Under the pieces are notes generated by a model. That model was not told the origin of the DNA, did no database searches, and was given only the letters and a program-made list of their open reading frames with translations. From Paraburkholderia rhizosphaerae (GTDB lineage Bacteria; Pseudomonadota; Gammaproteobacteria; Burkholderiales; Burkholderiaceae): 64,000 bases of DNA. Below, in pieces: positions 49,127 through 58,966 of the stretch. The position numbers and the translations under genes are program-made. The stretch's first letter is position 1, and every line of letters starts with the position of its first letter. The DNA is taken from positions 211,050-275,049 of the forward strand of contig NZ_SORE01000008.1 of assembly GCF_004366595.1 (NCBI RefSeq). The letters are read 5' to 3'.

Positions 49127-49314
49127 GGTGTTCACGCCGTGCCGGCTCACATTGCACTGCGGCGTCATACCTTCTCGAAATGCCACTGACCGATATCAGT
49201 GCCGTAAGCGCGATACGAAGTGATGGTGATAGTCGATCCGATGTAACTGACAGCGGATCGGAAGCGGATCCGAAGCAGCTTGCGGTTATGGTCACGCCTC
49301 GTGGTCATGTAGTC

Positions 49315-49328
49315 TTGATTCAGATCAA
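49315..49328. promoter_or_regulatory. FNR/ANR box (TTGAT-TCAG-ATCAA)
   Basis: Exact site in the divergent region between the tandem USP (188 bases) and the Met-rich protein. The 335-base gap holds two boxes and no convincing gene. Confidence 0.75.
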
Positions 49329-49369
49329 CCATTGCTTGCATGAGGTTTGGCCACAACTCAACGTCTCTA

Positions 49370-49383
49370 TTGACGCGCATCAA
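49370..49383. promoter_or_regulatory. FNR/ANR box (TTGAC-GCGC-ATCAA)
   Basis: Exact site 78 bases before the Met-rich periplasmic protein. Rightmost box of the window. Confidence 0.75.
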
Positions 49384-49461
49384 AGGACGGCGCTGACTGA
49401 GGCCTAGAGTTAAAGGAAGACGGTTTCCTTTCGCGGTCACCGTAATCCCGTGGGGAGTTTC

Positions 49462-49983
49462 ATGAAAACCTTCGTAGTTGCGATTGCGACTGGTCTCGCA
49501 CTGACTTCGCCCATCCTCCATGCTGCTTCAAAGGACGCAACTGCTGCGCAAAGCGTGCCGAAGTCGCAAAGCCCGGATACCGCGACCTTCGACAAGAAGG
49601 TGGCCCAGTTTCGCGAACAGATGAAGACGATGCAGTCGCAAATGGACGCGATTCGTCGTACGCAAGATCCGCAGGAGCGCGAGAAGCTCCTTCAGCAACA
49701 TTGGGCGACGATGCAGAGCGCGATGGCAACGATGCGCGGCATGTGGGGCCCCGGCATGGCGAGCCCGGGCTGGACGGGCCATGGCATGATGGGGCCCGGG
49801 ATGATGGGGCCCGGGATGATGGGCGGCGGTTGGGGGCATATGGGAGGCTACTACTCCGGACTTAGCCCGGAGCAATTGCGGCAGCGGCAATATATGACCG
49901 ACCAGTACCTTCAAATGCAGCAGGAGATGATGAACAACATGATGTGGCAACAGGAATACCGGACGCAACCGCCTCCGCAGTGA
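49462..49983 (+). CDS. Periplasmic methionine-rich protein
   Basis: 173 residues. Signal peptide (MKTFVVAIATGLALTSPILH), a helical part (FREQMKTMQSQMDAIRR), then repeats of GPGMM and GMMGGGWGHMGG and a tail of Met and Gln. Met-rich runs of this type bind copper(I) in periplasmic carriers, which is the best guess. GGGGAG lies before the ATG. FNR box 78 bases upstream. Confidence 0.78.
   Translation: MKTFVVAIATGLALTSPILHAASKDATAAQSVPKSQSPDTATFDKKVAQFREQMKTMQSQMDAIRRTQDPQEREKLLQQHWATMQSAMATMRGMWGPGMASPGWTGHGMMGPGMMGPGMMGGGWGHMGGYYSGLSPEQLRQRQYMTDQYLQMQQEMMNNMMWQQEYRTQPPPQ
49785..49829 (+). repeat. Tandem GPGMM-coding repeat
   Basis: Near-identical 15-base units (ATGATGGGGCCCGGG) repeated three times within the Met-rich gene; the third is slightly changed. 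Confidence 0.7.
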
Positions 49984-49984
49984 G

Positions 49985-50225
49985 GTTCGATCCCGGATTG
50001 CATCAAATCCTGGCCGAGTACCTTGTCAGCGACGGTCCCCTTCGCGGTGAGAACAATGACGGGTGCATTGCAGCCACACTCGCGAATGGTCGCGAGTACT
50101 TCGTCTCCCGGCGCCCGCGGCAGGCCAAGGTCAAGCACGACCAGCGCGTCGCTCATCGCCCGAGGGCGAGCAGTGCTTCAGCGCTGTCCCGCGCGTCCAA
50201 TTGACAGCGAACCCGGCCTCACCAT
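49985..50225 (-). pseudogene. Decayed response-regulator receiver domain
   Basis: A broken frame reading LVVLDLGLPRAPGDEVLATI and NAPVIVLTAKGTVADKVLG, the heart of an OmpR-type receiver including the phospho-acceptor Asp. Before it, GFAVNW and later DSAEALLALGR appear in shifted frames. Both N-terminal and DNA-binding parts are missing, so it is a remnant. Nothing else is seen up to 50516. Confidence 0.75.
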
Positions 50226-50516
50226 CCCGTTGTCACCATTTATCCAAGGCACTGCGCCGCCGCGAGCGTCCCGTCCCGGGGGCAGGGATGCGGGGAATAA
50301 AAGAACCAGATAGATGCATTGTAAAGATCCGCAGCCTTGTTTCACCACCCGAAGCGACCATAGGAACCGCCTTCCTTGCCGTCGGCACACTACCGTATGA
50401 TCGGCGACGCGCTGCATGATGCAGCGCCGAAATTCCGCTGTCGATGCGGCGATTTGCCGACATCGTGGGAAAGCGGGCGGTGATCAAATTGCACCCGTTT
50501 TCGGGTCCACACTCAG

Positions 50517-51428
50517 ATGACATGCCGCACTCCGGACCGACCAGACGAAATCAGGCTCGAACAAGGCAACGACGACGGACAGCCGGATGTTCTATACGCT
50601 GCGCGCTCGCCAGGCGAATCAGGCATCGAACTCGCGCAGCTTCGGTTTGCGGGCGGAATGCTCGCGGCCGGGTGCGCTTCGCGGCACACATTGATGTTCG
50701 ATCTCGGCGGGGAACGCGGGCCGATTTCCTGCCGGATTGGCAATCGATCACTGGTACACGTCTCGTTGCCGGGCAATATTGCGATCTGCCCGGCCGATAT
50801 CGAATTTCACGGAGAAACCCGGAACTCGAGCAGATATCTTCTGTTATCAATTCCTAAGCATTCGCTCGCTTTTTTCGCGGCAGAACGCGCCGGATCACCC
50901 TGTACGTTGAACGCAGTGCTGTCGGGATACGACGCGCAACTGCTCGCCGCCGCCGGTCAGCTGGCGGACGAGGCCGCGGCGGGTTTCTCGAGCGGCCCGT
51001 CGTACTGGAACGAGCTGACCGACGTGTTGTATGGCCGGCTATTTCAGAACTATCTGTTCGCCGCCGAACGCTCCGTCGACCGCACGGCGCTGGAGCCCCG
51101 CGTGATGGCGCGTATCAACGCATATGTCACCGCGCACCTGTGCGAACCGATCGATGTCGATACGATTGCGGCTGTGGCGGGCAAGGGCAGGTTTCACTTT
51201 CCGCGCATCTTTCGTCGTTCGGTTGGCATGAGCCCCTATCAGTATCTGGTGCAGCTTCGTTTGAGACACGCGATAAAAATGATCCGCGAATCGGAGATGT
51301 CGCTGGTCGAGATCGCCGCGGCGACCGGTTTCGTCGATCAGAGTCATCTCTGCCGATGGGTGAAGCGCGTCTACGGCGCAACGCCGACCCAGTTTGCGAA
51401 GCTTCTTGCACAACCGCGAGCCAATTAG
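50517..51428 (+). CDS. AraC-family transcriptional regulator
   Basis: 303 residues. N-terminal ligand domain and a C-terminal double helix-turn-helix (IDVDTIAAVAGKGRFHFPRI, then MSLVEIAAATGFVDQSHLCR and RVYGATPTQF). Lies 82 bases before the FAD-linked oxidase gene on the same strand and may control it. The ATG has no strong ribosome site. Confidence 0.9.
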   Translation: MTCRTPDRPDEIRLEQGNDDGQPDVLYAARSPGESGIELAQLRFAGGMLAAGCASRHTLMFDLGGERGPISCRIGNRSLVHVSLPGNIAICPADIEFHGETRNSSRYLLLSIPKHSLAFFAAERAGSPCTLNAVLSGYDAQLLAAAGQLADEAAAGFSSGPSYWNELTDVLYGRLFQNYLFAAERSVDRTALEPRVMARINAYVTAHLCEPIDVDTIAAVAGKGRFHFPRIFRRSVGMSPYQYLVQLRLRHAIKMIRESEMSLVEIAAATGFVDQSHLCRWVKRVYGATPTQFAKLLAQPRAN

Positions 51429-51510
51429 CAGAAATCTCCAAGACTGACGGAGCACCGACGGATAGCCTTCATCGCGGGTACACACGTACCTTCGTAGATA
51501 GGAACCCGCG

Positions 51511-52866
51511 ATGAATTCTGCCGACAAGCTGATTGCCGAGCTCAAACGAGTCTTACCGGCATCGTTTTCGTTACGCGGTGATCCGCGCTATGCCGCCGCA
51601 GCGAACATCTGGCCGAAAAACTCCCGTCGACCGCTGGCCTTCGTGCATTGCTCGACAGCGGAGCACGTGCGAGTGGCGCTTTCGGCCTCGCTCGATGCGG
51701 GACTGCCTGTGTCCGTACGAGGCGGCGGTCATGATTGGGAAGGCCGCGCGTTATGCGATGGCGTCGTGATCGATTTGACGCCGATGCGCCGCGTCGCCCT
51801 GAAGCATGGCGGCAGCGCGGTTGAGGTCGGAGGTGGCTGTCGAGGTACCGAACTCTTTGCCGTGACGGATCTTATCGGGATGGCGGCAACGACCGCTTCG
51901 TCGGGCGTGGTTGGATTGAGTGGCCTGACCTTAGGCGGTGGGTACGGTCCACTGAATGCTGCTTTCGGCCTTGCTTGCGACGGGCTGCTCGAAGCAGAAA
52001 TCGTGCTCGCAAATGGCACGATTGTACGGACGAACGCATATAACCAGCCTGATCTGCTATGGGCACTACGTGGTGGCGGTGGAAACTTTGGCGTTGTCAC
52101 GTCGATGAAGCTCGCATTGCACAGCGTTTCCAGCGTGTTTTCCGGCTTGATCCTTTACCCCTTTTCTCAGGCGAGGTCGGTGCTCGACAATCTCGCTGAC
52201 TTCATCGCGGAAGCGCCGGAACAACTCGATGTACAGGTAGTCATGGCCTCAGGCCCAGAAGGTGCGCCGGTCGTCGCGATCGCTCCGACCTGGAGCGGCG
52301 CGCCGAATCAAGGCGACGCGAAAATCGACAGATTGCGGCGCCTCGGAGAACCGCTGATCGAAAACATGCAGCACAGCAGTTATGGAGCGTCGCGCAATCT
52401 GTTCGATTCGTATGCGGTAAACGGGCGCCGCACGTTCATGGCGACCCGCTGGGTGAGCCACATTCAAGGGGAAACCGCCGCTGTGATAGCGGAACGGATC
52501 GCGTGCCGCCCGTCGCAAGATTGCTCGATCGTCACGCACGATCTGCGCGGAGCGGCAACGCGTGTCGATCCGGCGGCCACGGCATTCGGGTTCAGGCAGC
52601 GGCATGTGATGCTTGAGATCATCGCGCAAAGCGATGAGGACTTGGGAGGCGTGTCGCGTGGAGAGTTGTGGGTACGCGAAACGGCCAATGCGCTTAACCC
52701 GTTCAGCTTTCCAGGTGGCTATGCGAATCTGCTTGCGCTCGACGAACGCGACCGCGCGCTCTACAGTTTCGGGCCGAATGCGTTGCGCCTCGTTGCGACG
52801 AAGCTTCAGTACGATCCGCACGATGTTTTCAAGTCGGCGATTCCTCTACCGTTCGTGTCACGCTAG
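51511..52866 (+). CDS. FAD-linked oxidase (BBE/PCMH type)
   Basis: 451 residues. FAD-binding PCMH domain with VRGGGHDWEGRAL, whose histidine is the usual covalent FAD site, then GLTLGGGYGPLN and LRGGGGNFGVV; the C-terminus has the berberine-bridge-type YDPHDVFKS. Such enzymes oxidise sugars or alcohols with oxygen. Substrate cannot be told. Divided from the AraC gene by 82 bases. Confidence 0.88.
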   Translation: MNSADKLIAELKRVLPASFSLRGDPRYAAAANIWPKNSRRPLAFVHCSTAEHVRVALSASLDAGLPVSVRGGGHDWEGRALCDGVVIDLTPMRRVALKHGGSAVEVGGGCRGTELFAVTDLIGMAATTASSGVVGLSGLTLGGGYGPLNAAFGLACDGLLEAEIVLANGTIVRTNAYNQPDLLWALRGGGGNFGVVTSMKLALHSVSSVFSGLILYPFSQARSVLDNLADFIAEAPEQLDVQVVMASGPEGAPVVAIAPTWSGAPNQGDAKIDRLRRLGEPLIENMQHSSYGASRNLFDSYAVNGRRTFMATRWVSHIQGETAAVIAERIACRPSQDCSIVTHDLRGAATRVDPAATAFGFRQRHVMLEIIAQSDEDLGGVSRGELWVRETANALNPFSFPGGYANLLALDERDRALYSFGPNALRLVATKLQYDPHDVFKSAIPLPFVSR

Positions 52867-52999
52867 CCGCTGATCGGGGCGATGCTGTGGTTCACGATCC
52901 CGAAGCGCCTTGCGGGTTCTCCAACGGACAACCATGTCCGAAAACGGCGCGAAAACTGTATGCCGGGTGAATAGAGTGCATTCAACGGAGAAAACGACG

Positions 53000-54466
53000 A
53001 TGCTCGATAACGGACGTGACGCCTGGTATGCAGCGTTTAAGGCTAAAGACGCAAGGTTTGATGGGCGATTTTTCGTCGCTGTCTTTTCGACGGGCATCTA
53101 CTGTCGCCCGATCTGCCCCGCGAAGCTCCCAAAGCTGGAAAACTGTTCGTTCCACCGGACGGCAGCGTCGGCGGAACAGGCAGGCTACCGTCCTTGTCTG
53201 CGTTGCCGCCCTGAACTGGCGCCAGGCAACGCGCCGGTCGACGCCTCCGCATCGCTTGCGCGACGCGCGGCCAGGTTGATCGAGGAAAATTGTGGAAGCG
53301 ACATCGCGCTTGAAGGGTTGGCGAGTCAGCTCAATTGCACTGACCGGCACTTGCGTCGGGTATTCGTCGCCGAGTTCAGCGTCACACCGATTCAATACAG
53401 ACAGACCTGTCGGCTTCTGTTAGCCAAAAATCTTCTGACCGACACTGAACTGTCTGTGGTCGATGTCGCGATGGCTTCAGGGTTCGGTAGCCTCAGACGC
53501 TTTAACGCTGTCTTCAAGAACCAATATCGACTCGCTCCTACAGCGCTTCGTCGCCAAAAGGAGAAGCGGGCAGAATCGGCGGCCCGACTCAATCTGGCGT
53601 TGGGTTACCGCCCTCCCTACCAATGGGATGCAATGCTTGCGTTTCTGGCGTCACGCGCCATCCCTGGGGTAGAAGTAATCAAGGACAACCTGTACGCGCG
53701 AGCTGTAGCCCTTCCAGGGCCGAACGGGAAAACACATTCTGGCTGGATACGGGTGTGGCATCTCCCTCAAAGAAAAGCGCTCAATGTCGAAGCGTCGCTG
53801 TCATTGCTCCCGGTTCTTTCACTGGTCCTGGCGCGGGTCCGCCATCTATTTGACCTGGGTTGCGATCCGCAGGCGGTCCATGAGGCTTTGGTCGCAATGA
53901 ACGACCTGAAGTCAGGCCTCCAGGTTATTGGAACGAGGCTGCCTGGCAGCTTCGACCCGTTCGAGATGGCGGTAAGAGCCGTACTCGGTCAACAGATCAC
54001 CGTAGGCGCCGCTCGCACCCTCGCTGCCCGAATGGTGAGCAACTATGGCACGCCAGTGCAAACCGCCGTCCCGGGCCTGTCTCACGCGTTTCCGCCTCCG
54101 GCCCGCATTCTCTCGCTCGAGGGAGACATTGAGAGCCATTTGGGTCCACTCGGCATCATAAGGACACGTGCGAGGACCATACGTGCACTAGCTCAAGCGT
54201 TAGTTGCACACGATATTAACTTTGGACAAGGCGTGGAGCCCGCGTGTGAAGTAAAGAAGCTGTTGGAGCTTCCGGGAATCGGTCCCTGGACTGCGCACTA
54301 TATCGCCATGCGCGCAATGGCCTGGCCTGACGCATTCTTGCCGACAGACTACGGTGTCAAAAAGGCCCTCGCACCCCGCACGCCCAGGCAAATCAGCACA
54401 CTGGCACAGGAATGGAGCCCTTGGCGCAGCTACGCCACGATCAATTTGTGGAACTCCCTGCATTAG
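53000..54466 (+). CDS. alkA: Ada-type regulator fused to AlkA DNA glycosylase
   Basis: 488 residues. The N-terminal Ada domain has the zinc cysteines C35, C39, C66 and C69 (GIYCRPICPAK, CLRCRPE), the first being the methyl acceptor. An AraC-type helix-turn-helix follows (IALEGLASQLNCTDRHLRRV). The C-terminal half is a helix-hairpin-helix glycosylase (LLELPGIGPWTAHYIAM) with the catalytic Asp in PTDYGVKK. It senses methyl-phosphotriesters and removes alkylated bases. The O6-methylguanine methyltransferase domain of E. coli Ada is absent; a separate Ogt lies 7 kb away. GGAG precedes ATG 53000. Confidence 0.92.
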   Translation: MLDNGRDAWYAAFKAKDARFDGRFFVAVFSTGIYCRPICPAKLPKLENCSFHRTAASAEQAGYRPCLRCRPELAPGNAPVDASASLARRAARLIEENCGSDIALEGLASQLNCTDRHLRRVFVAEFSVTPIQYRQTCRLLLAKNLLTDTELSVVDVAMASGFGSLRRFNAVFKNQYRLAPTALRRQKEKRAESAARLNLALGYRPPYQWDAMLAFLASRAIPGVEVIKDNLYARAVALPGPNGKTHSGWIRVWHLPQRKALNVEASLSLLPVLSLVLARVRHLFDLGCDPQAVHEALVAMNDLKSGLQVIGTRLPGSFDPFEMAVRAVLGQQITVGAARTLAARMVSNYGTPVQTAVPGLSHAFPPPARILSLEGDIESHLGPLGIIRTRARTIRALAQALVAHDINFGQGVEPACEVKKLLELPGIGPWTAHYIAMRAMAWPDAFLPTDYGVKKALAPRTPRQISTLAQEWSPWRSYATINLWNSLH

Positions 54467-54483
54467 ACGATATAGACAACACC

Positions 54484-55032
54484 ATGTCGACCCTGCTAAT
54501 TAACATTGCTAACGGCATCGGCACATTAACGCTGAACCGTCCGCAGCTGAAAAATGCACTCGATTCGTCCATGCGCGATGCGTTGCGGGAGGCGATCCAG
54601 TCAATTCGCGCTGATCGCTCAATGCATGCAATCGTTATCTGCGGGAAGGAGAACAATTTTTGCGCGGGAGGGGACATCAACTCGAAGAACGTAGTTGATG
54701 CTCAAGCAGGTAGAGAACGGATCGACGACTCGCACGAATGGATCGGTACGCTGCTTGATCTCGATCGCCCGGTGATAGCAGCGGTGGACGGCGTTGCCTT
54801 TGGCACGGGCTTCAGTCTTGCGTTACTTGCCGAAGATCTTGTGTTTACCGCACGTGAACTCGACGCCGACGAGGCAAAGCAGCTTGGCGTGGCGTTTGAG
54901 ATTGTCCATCAGCAAACATTGCATGCTCGTGCGCAACAACTGGCAGAGCACCTCGCGAACACATCGCCGGCTGCTTTCGGTTGCCAAGACGTGCGATCAC
55001 TCAAGGGTAAGCGCGCAGGCATTGATGTGTAA
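54484..55032 (+). pseudogene. Enoyl-CoA hydratase/isomerase with internal deletion
   Basis: 182 residues against about 255 for the family. The N-terminal half is normal (LTLNRPQLKNALD, FCAGGDIN), but after LAEDLVFTA it jumps to RELDADEAKQLGVAFEIV, missing roughly 50-60 residues of the catalytic core and part of the C-terminus. The frame stays open, so the loss is in frame. Active enzyme is unlikely. Start at ATG 54484. Confidence 0.7.
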
Positions 55033-55099
55033 CTTCCGACGTACTCCCATTGCTCGGCGACTGTATTTCGACTTGGCGATGCAGTATCAAGCCAGACAT

Positions 55100-56137
55100 A
55101 TGGCTCGAGTCTTTCCAGGAATGAGCACCATGTTTGACACGAATTGCGAGAATATTTGGAATGGCACGCGAATGTCTCGAGCAGAATGGATTGACGCGAT
55201 GTCATCCGTCGGTCATCAGTACCACTTCGATTCTCCCGATCCTGGCCCATCAATTCATTGTGGCGTGCACACCGGCAAGATCACAATCGTGAACCTCGAC
55301 ATCGCCTGGCAGTCGGCATCACCTATCATGCGTGGAAGTCACCTTGACAATCTTTTCTTGCAAGTTGTCAAAAGCGGTACGAGGTGCATCGAACAGCGAG
55401 GTCAGACGTATAAACTGAGGCCAGGCGACGTGGCTGTGGTTGATCCTCTGACCAGGTATAAAGCATCAGTTCATGAAAGAACGACTATTTCGATAATTCG
55501 CATTCCAAGGTCAGCGTTAAGCGACCGTGGGTTGCGCTACCGCTTTCCAGTAGTGTGGTGTCCGGATCCGACGTCGCCAGATGTCAGGGCGGTGCGCGAC
55601 TTCGTCCTTTGCCTGGCTTCACAGGCTGACAAGGCAACCGGACTATTGCTCGCCCGGCTCGGCGAGCAGTGCCTGGATCTGATGGATGTACTGGTCAACG
55701 AGAGCGGCCGACCTCTCATGGCTCGCTCGCCAAGCCTTATCGTGACGCGCGCAAAGCAGATGATTCTGCGTCGTGTATGCGACCCCAATCTGAGTCCCGG
55801 ATGCATCGCCGCGGCGCTAAACATGTCGACCAGCAGTCTCACCCGTGCATTGCGAGCAAATGGGCTATCAGTCATGCGCTATGTCTGGTCACTGCGCCTT
55901 GAGTGCGCAGCGCGGCGGCTGGGTGTCGGCGCGTCGCACGGCGCGATAAAGGCCATTGCGTACCAATGCGGTTTCCCGAGCCACTCACATTTCAGTCGTG
56001 CGTTTAAAGCACGCTACGACATGACGCCGCGCGAGTATGCAACATGTAATCAGATGGCACGCGACACCGAAGATCAAGATGCACAGGCAAGCGTTCCGTC
56101 GTCTGATAGGCATCCTTCACACATCGATCGCGGATAG
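55100..56137 (+). CDS. AraC-family transcriptional regulator
   Basis: About 345 residues from ATG 55100 (55121 is also possible; no clear ribosome site). The N-terminal part resembles the AraC_binding_2 ligand domain (GVHTGKITIVNLDIA, YKLRPGDVAVVDP); the C-terminal part is the double helix-turn-helix (LSPGCIAAALNMSTSSLTRAL, and AIAYQCGFPSHSHFSRAFKA). Target unknown. Confidence 0.85.
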   Translation: MARVFPGMSTMFDTNCENIWNGTRMSRAEWIDAMSSVGHQYHFDSPDPGPSIHCGVHTGKITIVNLDIAWQSASPIMRGSHLDNLFLQVVKSGTRCIEQRGQTYKLRPGDVAVVDPLTRYKASVHERTTISIIRIPRSALSDRGLRYRFPVVWCPDPTSPDVRAVRDFVLCLASQADKATGLLLARLGEQCLDLMDVLVNESGRPLMARSPSLIVTRAKQMILRRVCDPNLSPGCIAAALNMSTSSLTRALRANGLSVMRYVWSLRLECAARRLGVGASHGAIKAIAYQCGFPSHSHFSRAFKARYDMTPREYATCNQMARDTEDQDAQASVPSSDRHPSHIDRG

Positions 56138-56159
56138 CGTATGAACTACAGAAGGGTGA

Positions 56160-56504
<345 letters not shown>

Positions 56505-57117
56505 AAATACAGCGACCTTGCGCGAAAGCACCTCATGGGGGTTCTCGACAGAGAAGCACAGCAGCCTGTAGCACGTCGGCCCGCTCATGCTGAGTTCGAC
56601 ATCGTGAGCGTCCGGCGCGGTATGCACGAATGCCCGGCGCGCTCCGCAGTCCAACCAATGTCAGGCGATCTCGAGGCGAGGTCATTGAGGAAATGTGATG
56701 TTGTATCGCATCGGAGAGAACGATCTGGCAGATAAACGATAATTCACTTTATCTCGCCGCATATCTTCAATTTGTTATAAAGATTAATCAAAAAATGTTC
56801 AGTCAAAAATCTGTCATTTAATAAGCCATCCTACAGTACTTCGTTAACAGGATGACGCATTCGTCTCTATAAACCAGGTATCCTAAACGTCAGTTTAGAC
56901 TCCACTTCGTCGAAGGTTGGCAGGGTACCTTCAAGTCGTCTAGTGACGTCGACAAATGAAGCCCGCAGAAGGATTCCCCATTAACCATGCCAATCTTGGG
57001 CGCGTTGCTCCTGAGCGGAATGAAAAGTAATTCCTTGCGAATCGAACCAAACTACAAATTGCTCGGACTTGGGGAATTCATCACCTTAACGATCGTTTAT
57101 AAATCGGAAATCATTGC
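56505..57117. other. Gene-free gap with an AT-rich centre
   Basis: No convincing gene. Bases 56735-56900 are much richer in A and T than the surrounding DNA, and contain a short hairpin CTAAAC-GTCA-GTTTAG at 56883. It may hold promoters or mark the edge of a transferred segment. Confidence 0.5.
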
Positions 57118-58800
57118 ATGCGTATCGACAAAATTGAGAATGAGAATCCAGTTGGCAGGGTCGAAGTTCCGCCCGGTCCCGGCAGATCCTTGATGCGCCG
57201 CCTGGGCGCCTTGACAATCGTGGCGTCGCTTGTAGCAGCATGGGTTCACACTGCATCGGCTCATCCGCCAACGAAACATGGCGAGCCGGAGGTCATCGAA
57301 ATCGACAGCGGCGCGCTGATCGGGACCACCGTGCGCGATGCCGTTGCATACCTTGGCATACCATACGCCGCGCCACCTGTTGGCAACTTGCGCTGGCGTC
57401 CGCCGCAACCGCCTGTCAGATGGAAGGGCAGCCTGCACGCCGATCATTTCGGACACACCTGTGCGCAAAATACCGACTACGGTGTTTTCTCATCCGCGAG
57501 CATGAACGAAGATTGTCTGAACCTGAACGTGTACACCCCGCCGGGCGCCTCGACACGTAGAAGCAGGCTCCCAGTCATGTTCTTCGTTCACGGAGGAGGT
57601 AACAAGGTGGGTGAGGGCGACGATTACGATGGAAGTGAAATGGCCGTAAAGGGTAACGTCATCGTCGTCACGATAAATTACCGCCTCGGCGCGCTAGGAT
57701 ATCTCGCGCATCCTGCGCTTGATGGCACCAATGCGCCGTTCGGAAACTACGGCTTCATGGACCAGTTGTTCGCTTTGCAATGGGTGCAACACAATATCCA
57801 TAAATTCAACGGTGATCCGGGCAACGTGACCATCTTCGGACAATCGTCGGGCGGTGGTACCGTACTCGCTGATCTGATAGCGCCTGCAGCCAGGGGGCTC
57901 TTTCATAAAGCGATTATTCAAAGCGGTGCGTTCCAGGGTTTCAAGCAGATCCAGATTCCCAAAGCGGCCGCGGAGGCAAAAGGAGTGGGATTTGCAAACG
58001 CCGTCGGTTGTGCAGACCAAACCGCGGAGTGCCTGAGAAGCGTGCCGGTATCCGAGATACTCGCAAAGCAGGGCAGCTTCCTGTTGAGCGGTGGAGGCTT
58101 GGTCTTCGACCCGAAGTCCATGCTGCCCCGTACGTTCCAGGATGCATTTGCTTCCGGAGACTTCGCTCATGTGCCGCTCATCAATGGCTCCAACGGCGAT
58201 GACGCGCGCTGGAACGTCGCCTTGCCGGAGGAGATGGGCGCTCCACCGCTTACCAGCGATGGCTATCCGGCCGCGGTAACCGGATTCTGGGGGCCCGCTC
58301 TGCAACCTCTGGTGCTTGAGCAATATCCGTCCGGCAACTATCCGAGCCCAAGTATCGCATTGGCGACTGCGGAAACCGACTATCTCTATGCGTGCGTTGC
58401 ACATAAGTTAAACAACACACTCTCGACCGCTATGCCGGTCTACGCGTACGAGTTCAACGACAAGACGACGCCGGCTTATATGCCAACCGTCAGCTTCCAC
58501 TTCCGCGCGTACCATACCGCGGAACTGCAGTACATCTTCCCGCACTACCATGGCGGTACCGGCTCGACGAATCCGCTCAATTTCGCTCAGCACCGTCTGT
58601 CAGACGAGATGATCGAACTTTGGACGAAATTTGCCAGCGCAAGAGGCAACGAACCGTGGCCTGACCACATGTGGGCGAAGTACGATCCGACGCGCCAGCG
58701 CATGGAGAGTTTTCAGTCTGAGGGCTCGACGTCGATAGATGGTAGAAGCTTCGCGCAGCGTCATCGCTGCGACATATGGGACTCCCTCGCCCTGTACTGA
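57118..58800 (+). CDS. Type-B carboxylesterase, secreted
   Basis: 560 residues; a better start may be ATG 57193, which gives a normal signal peptide (MRRLGALTIVASLVAAWVHT). Catalytic serine in GQSSGGG, the oxyanion HGGGN, and EDCLNLNVYTP are all typical of the carboxylesterase/lipase type-B family. Hydrolyses ester bonds in the periplasm or outside. It is preceded by an AT-rich gap and followed by an ABC importer. Confidence 0.9.
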   Translation: MRIDKIENENPVGRVEVPPGPGRSLMRRLGALTIVASLVAAWVHTASAHPPTKHGEPEVIEIDSGALIGTTVRDAVAYLGIPYAAPPVGNLRWRPPQPPVRWKGSLHADHFGHTCAQNTDYGVFSSASMNEDCLNLNVYTPPGASTRRSRLPVMFFVHGGGNKVGEGDDYDGSEMAVKGNVIVVTINYRLGALGYLAHPALDGTNAPFGNYGFMDQLFALQWVQHNIHKFNGDPGNVTIFGQSSGGGTVLADLIAPAARGLFHKAIIQSGAFQGFKQIQIPKAAAEAKGVGFANAVGCADQTAECLRSVPVSEILAKQGSFLLSGGGLVFDPKSMLPRTFQDAFASGDFAHVPLINGSNGDDARWNVALPEEMGAPPLTSDGYPAAVTGFWGPALQPLVLEQYPSGNYPSPSIALATAETDYLYACVAHKLNNTLSTAMPVYAYEFNDKTTPAYMPTVSFHFRAYHTAELQYIFPHYHGGTGSTNPLNFAQHRLSDEMIELWTKFASARGNEPWPDHMWAKYDPTRQRMESFQSEGSTSIDGRSFAQRHRCDIWDSLALY

Positions 58801-58966
58801 CAACGATCTGTACCGCGAACATAGCCTTAAAACGTCGATGCGCTCTTCAACTGACGCTTGTCAGATGAAGTGCGCACAACCAGTCTGACGTGAGCCGCCG
58901 GAGCTCGCTTATGGCATTCGGTGTTATTCGTCTTCGAATGCCGCTTACCTATCTAAGGACACTAAG

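Noticed and set aside
49165..49332. A 55-residue frame on the minus strand between the two boxes at 49315 and the tandem USP
   Set aside because: No ribosome site, start lies against the FNR box, and no homology is recognised; kept only as a weak possibility.
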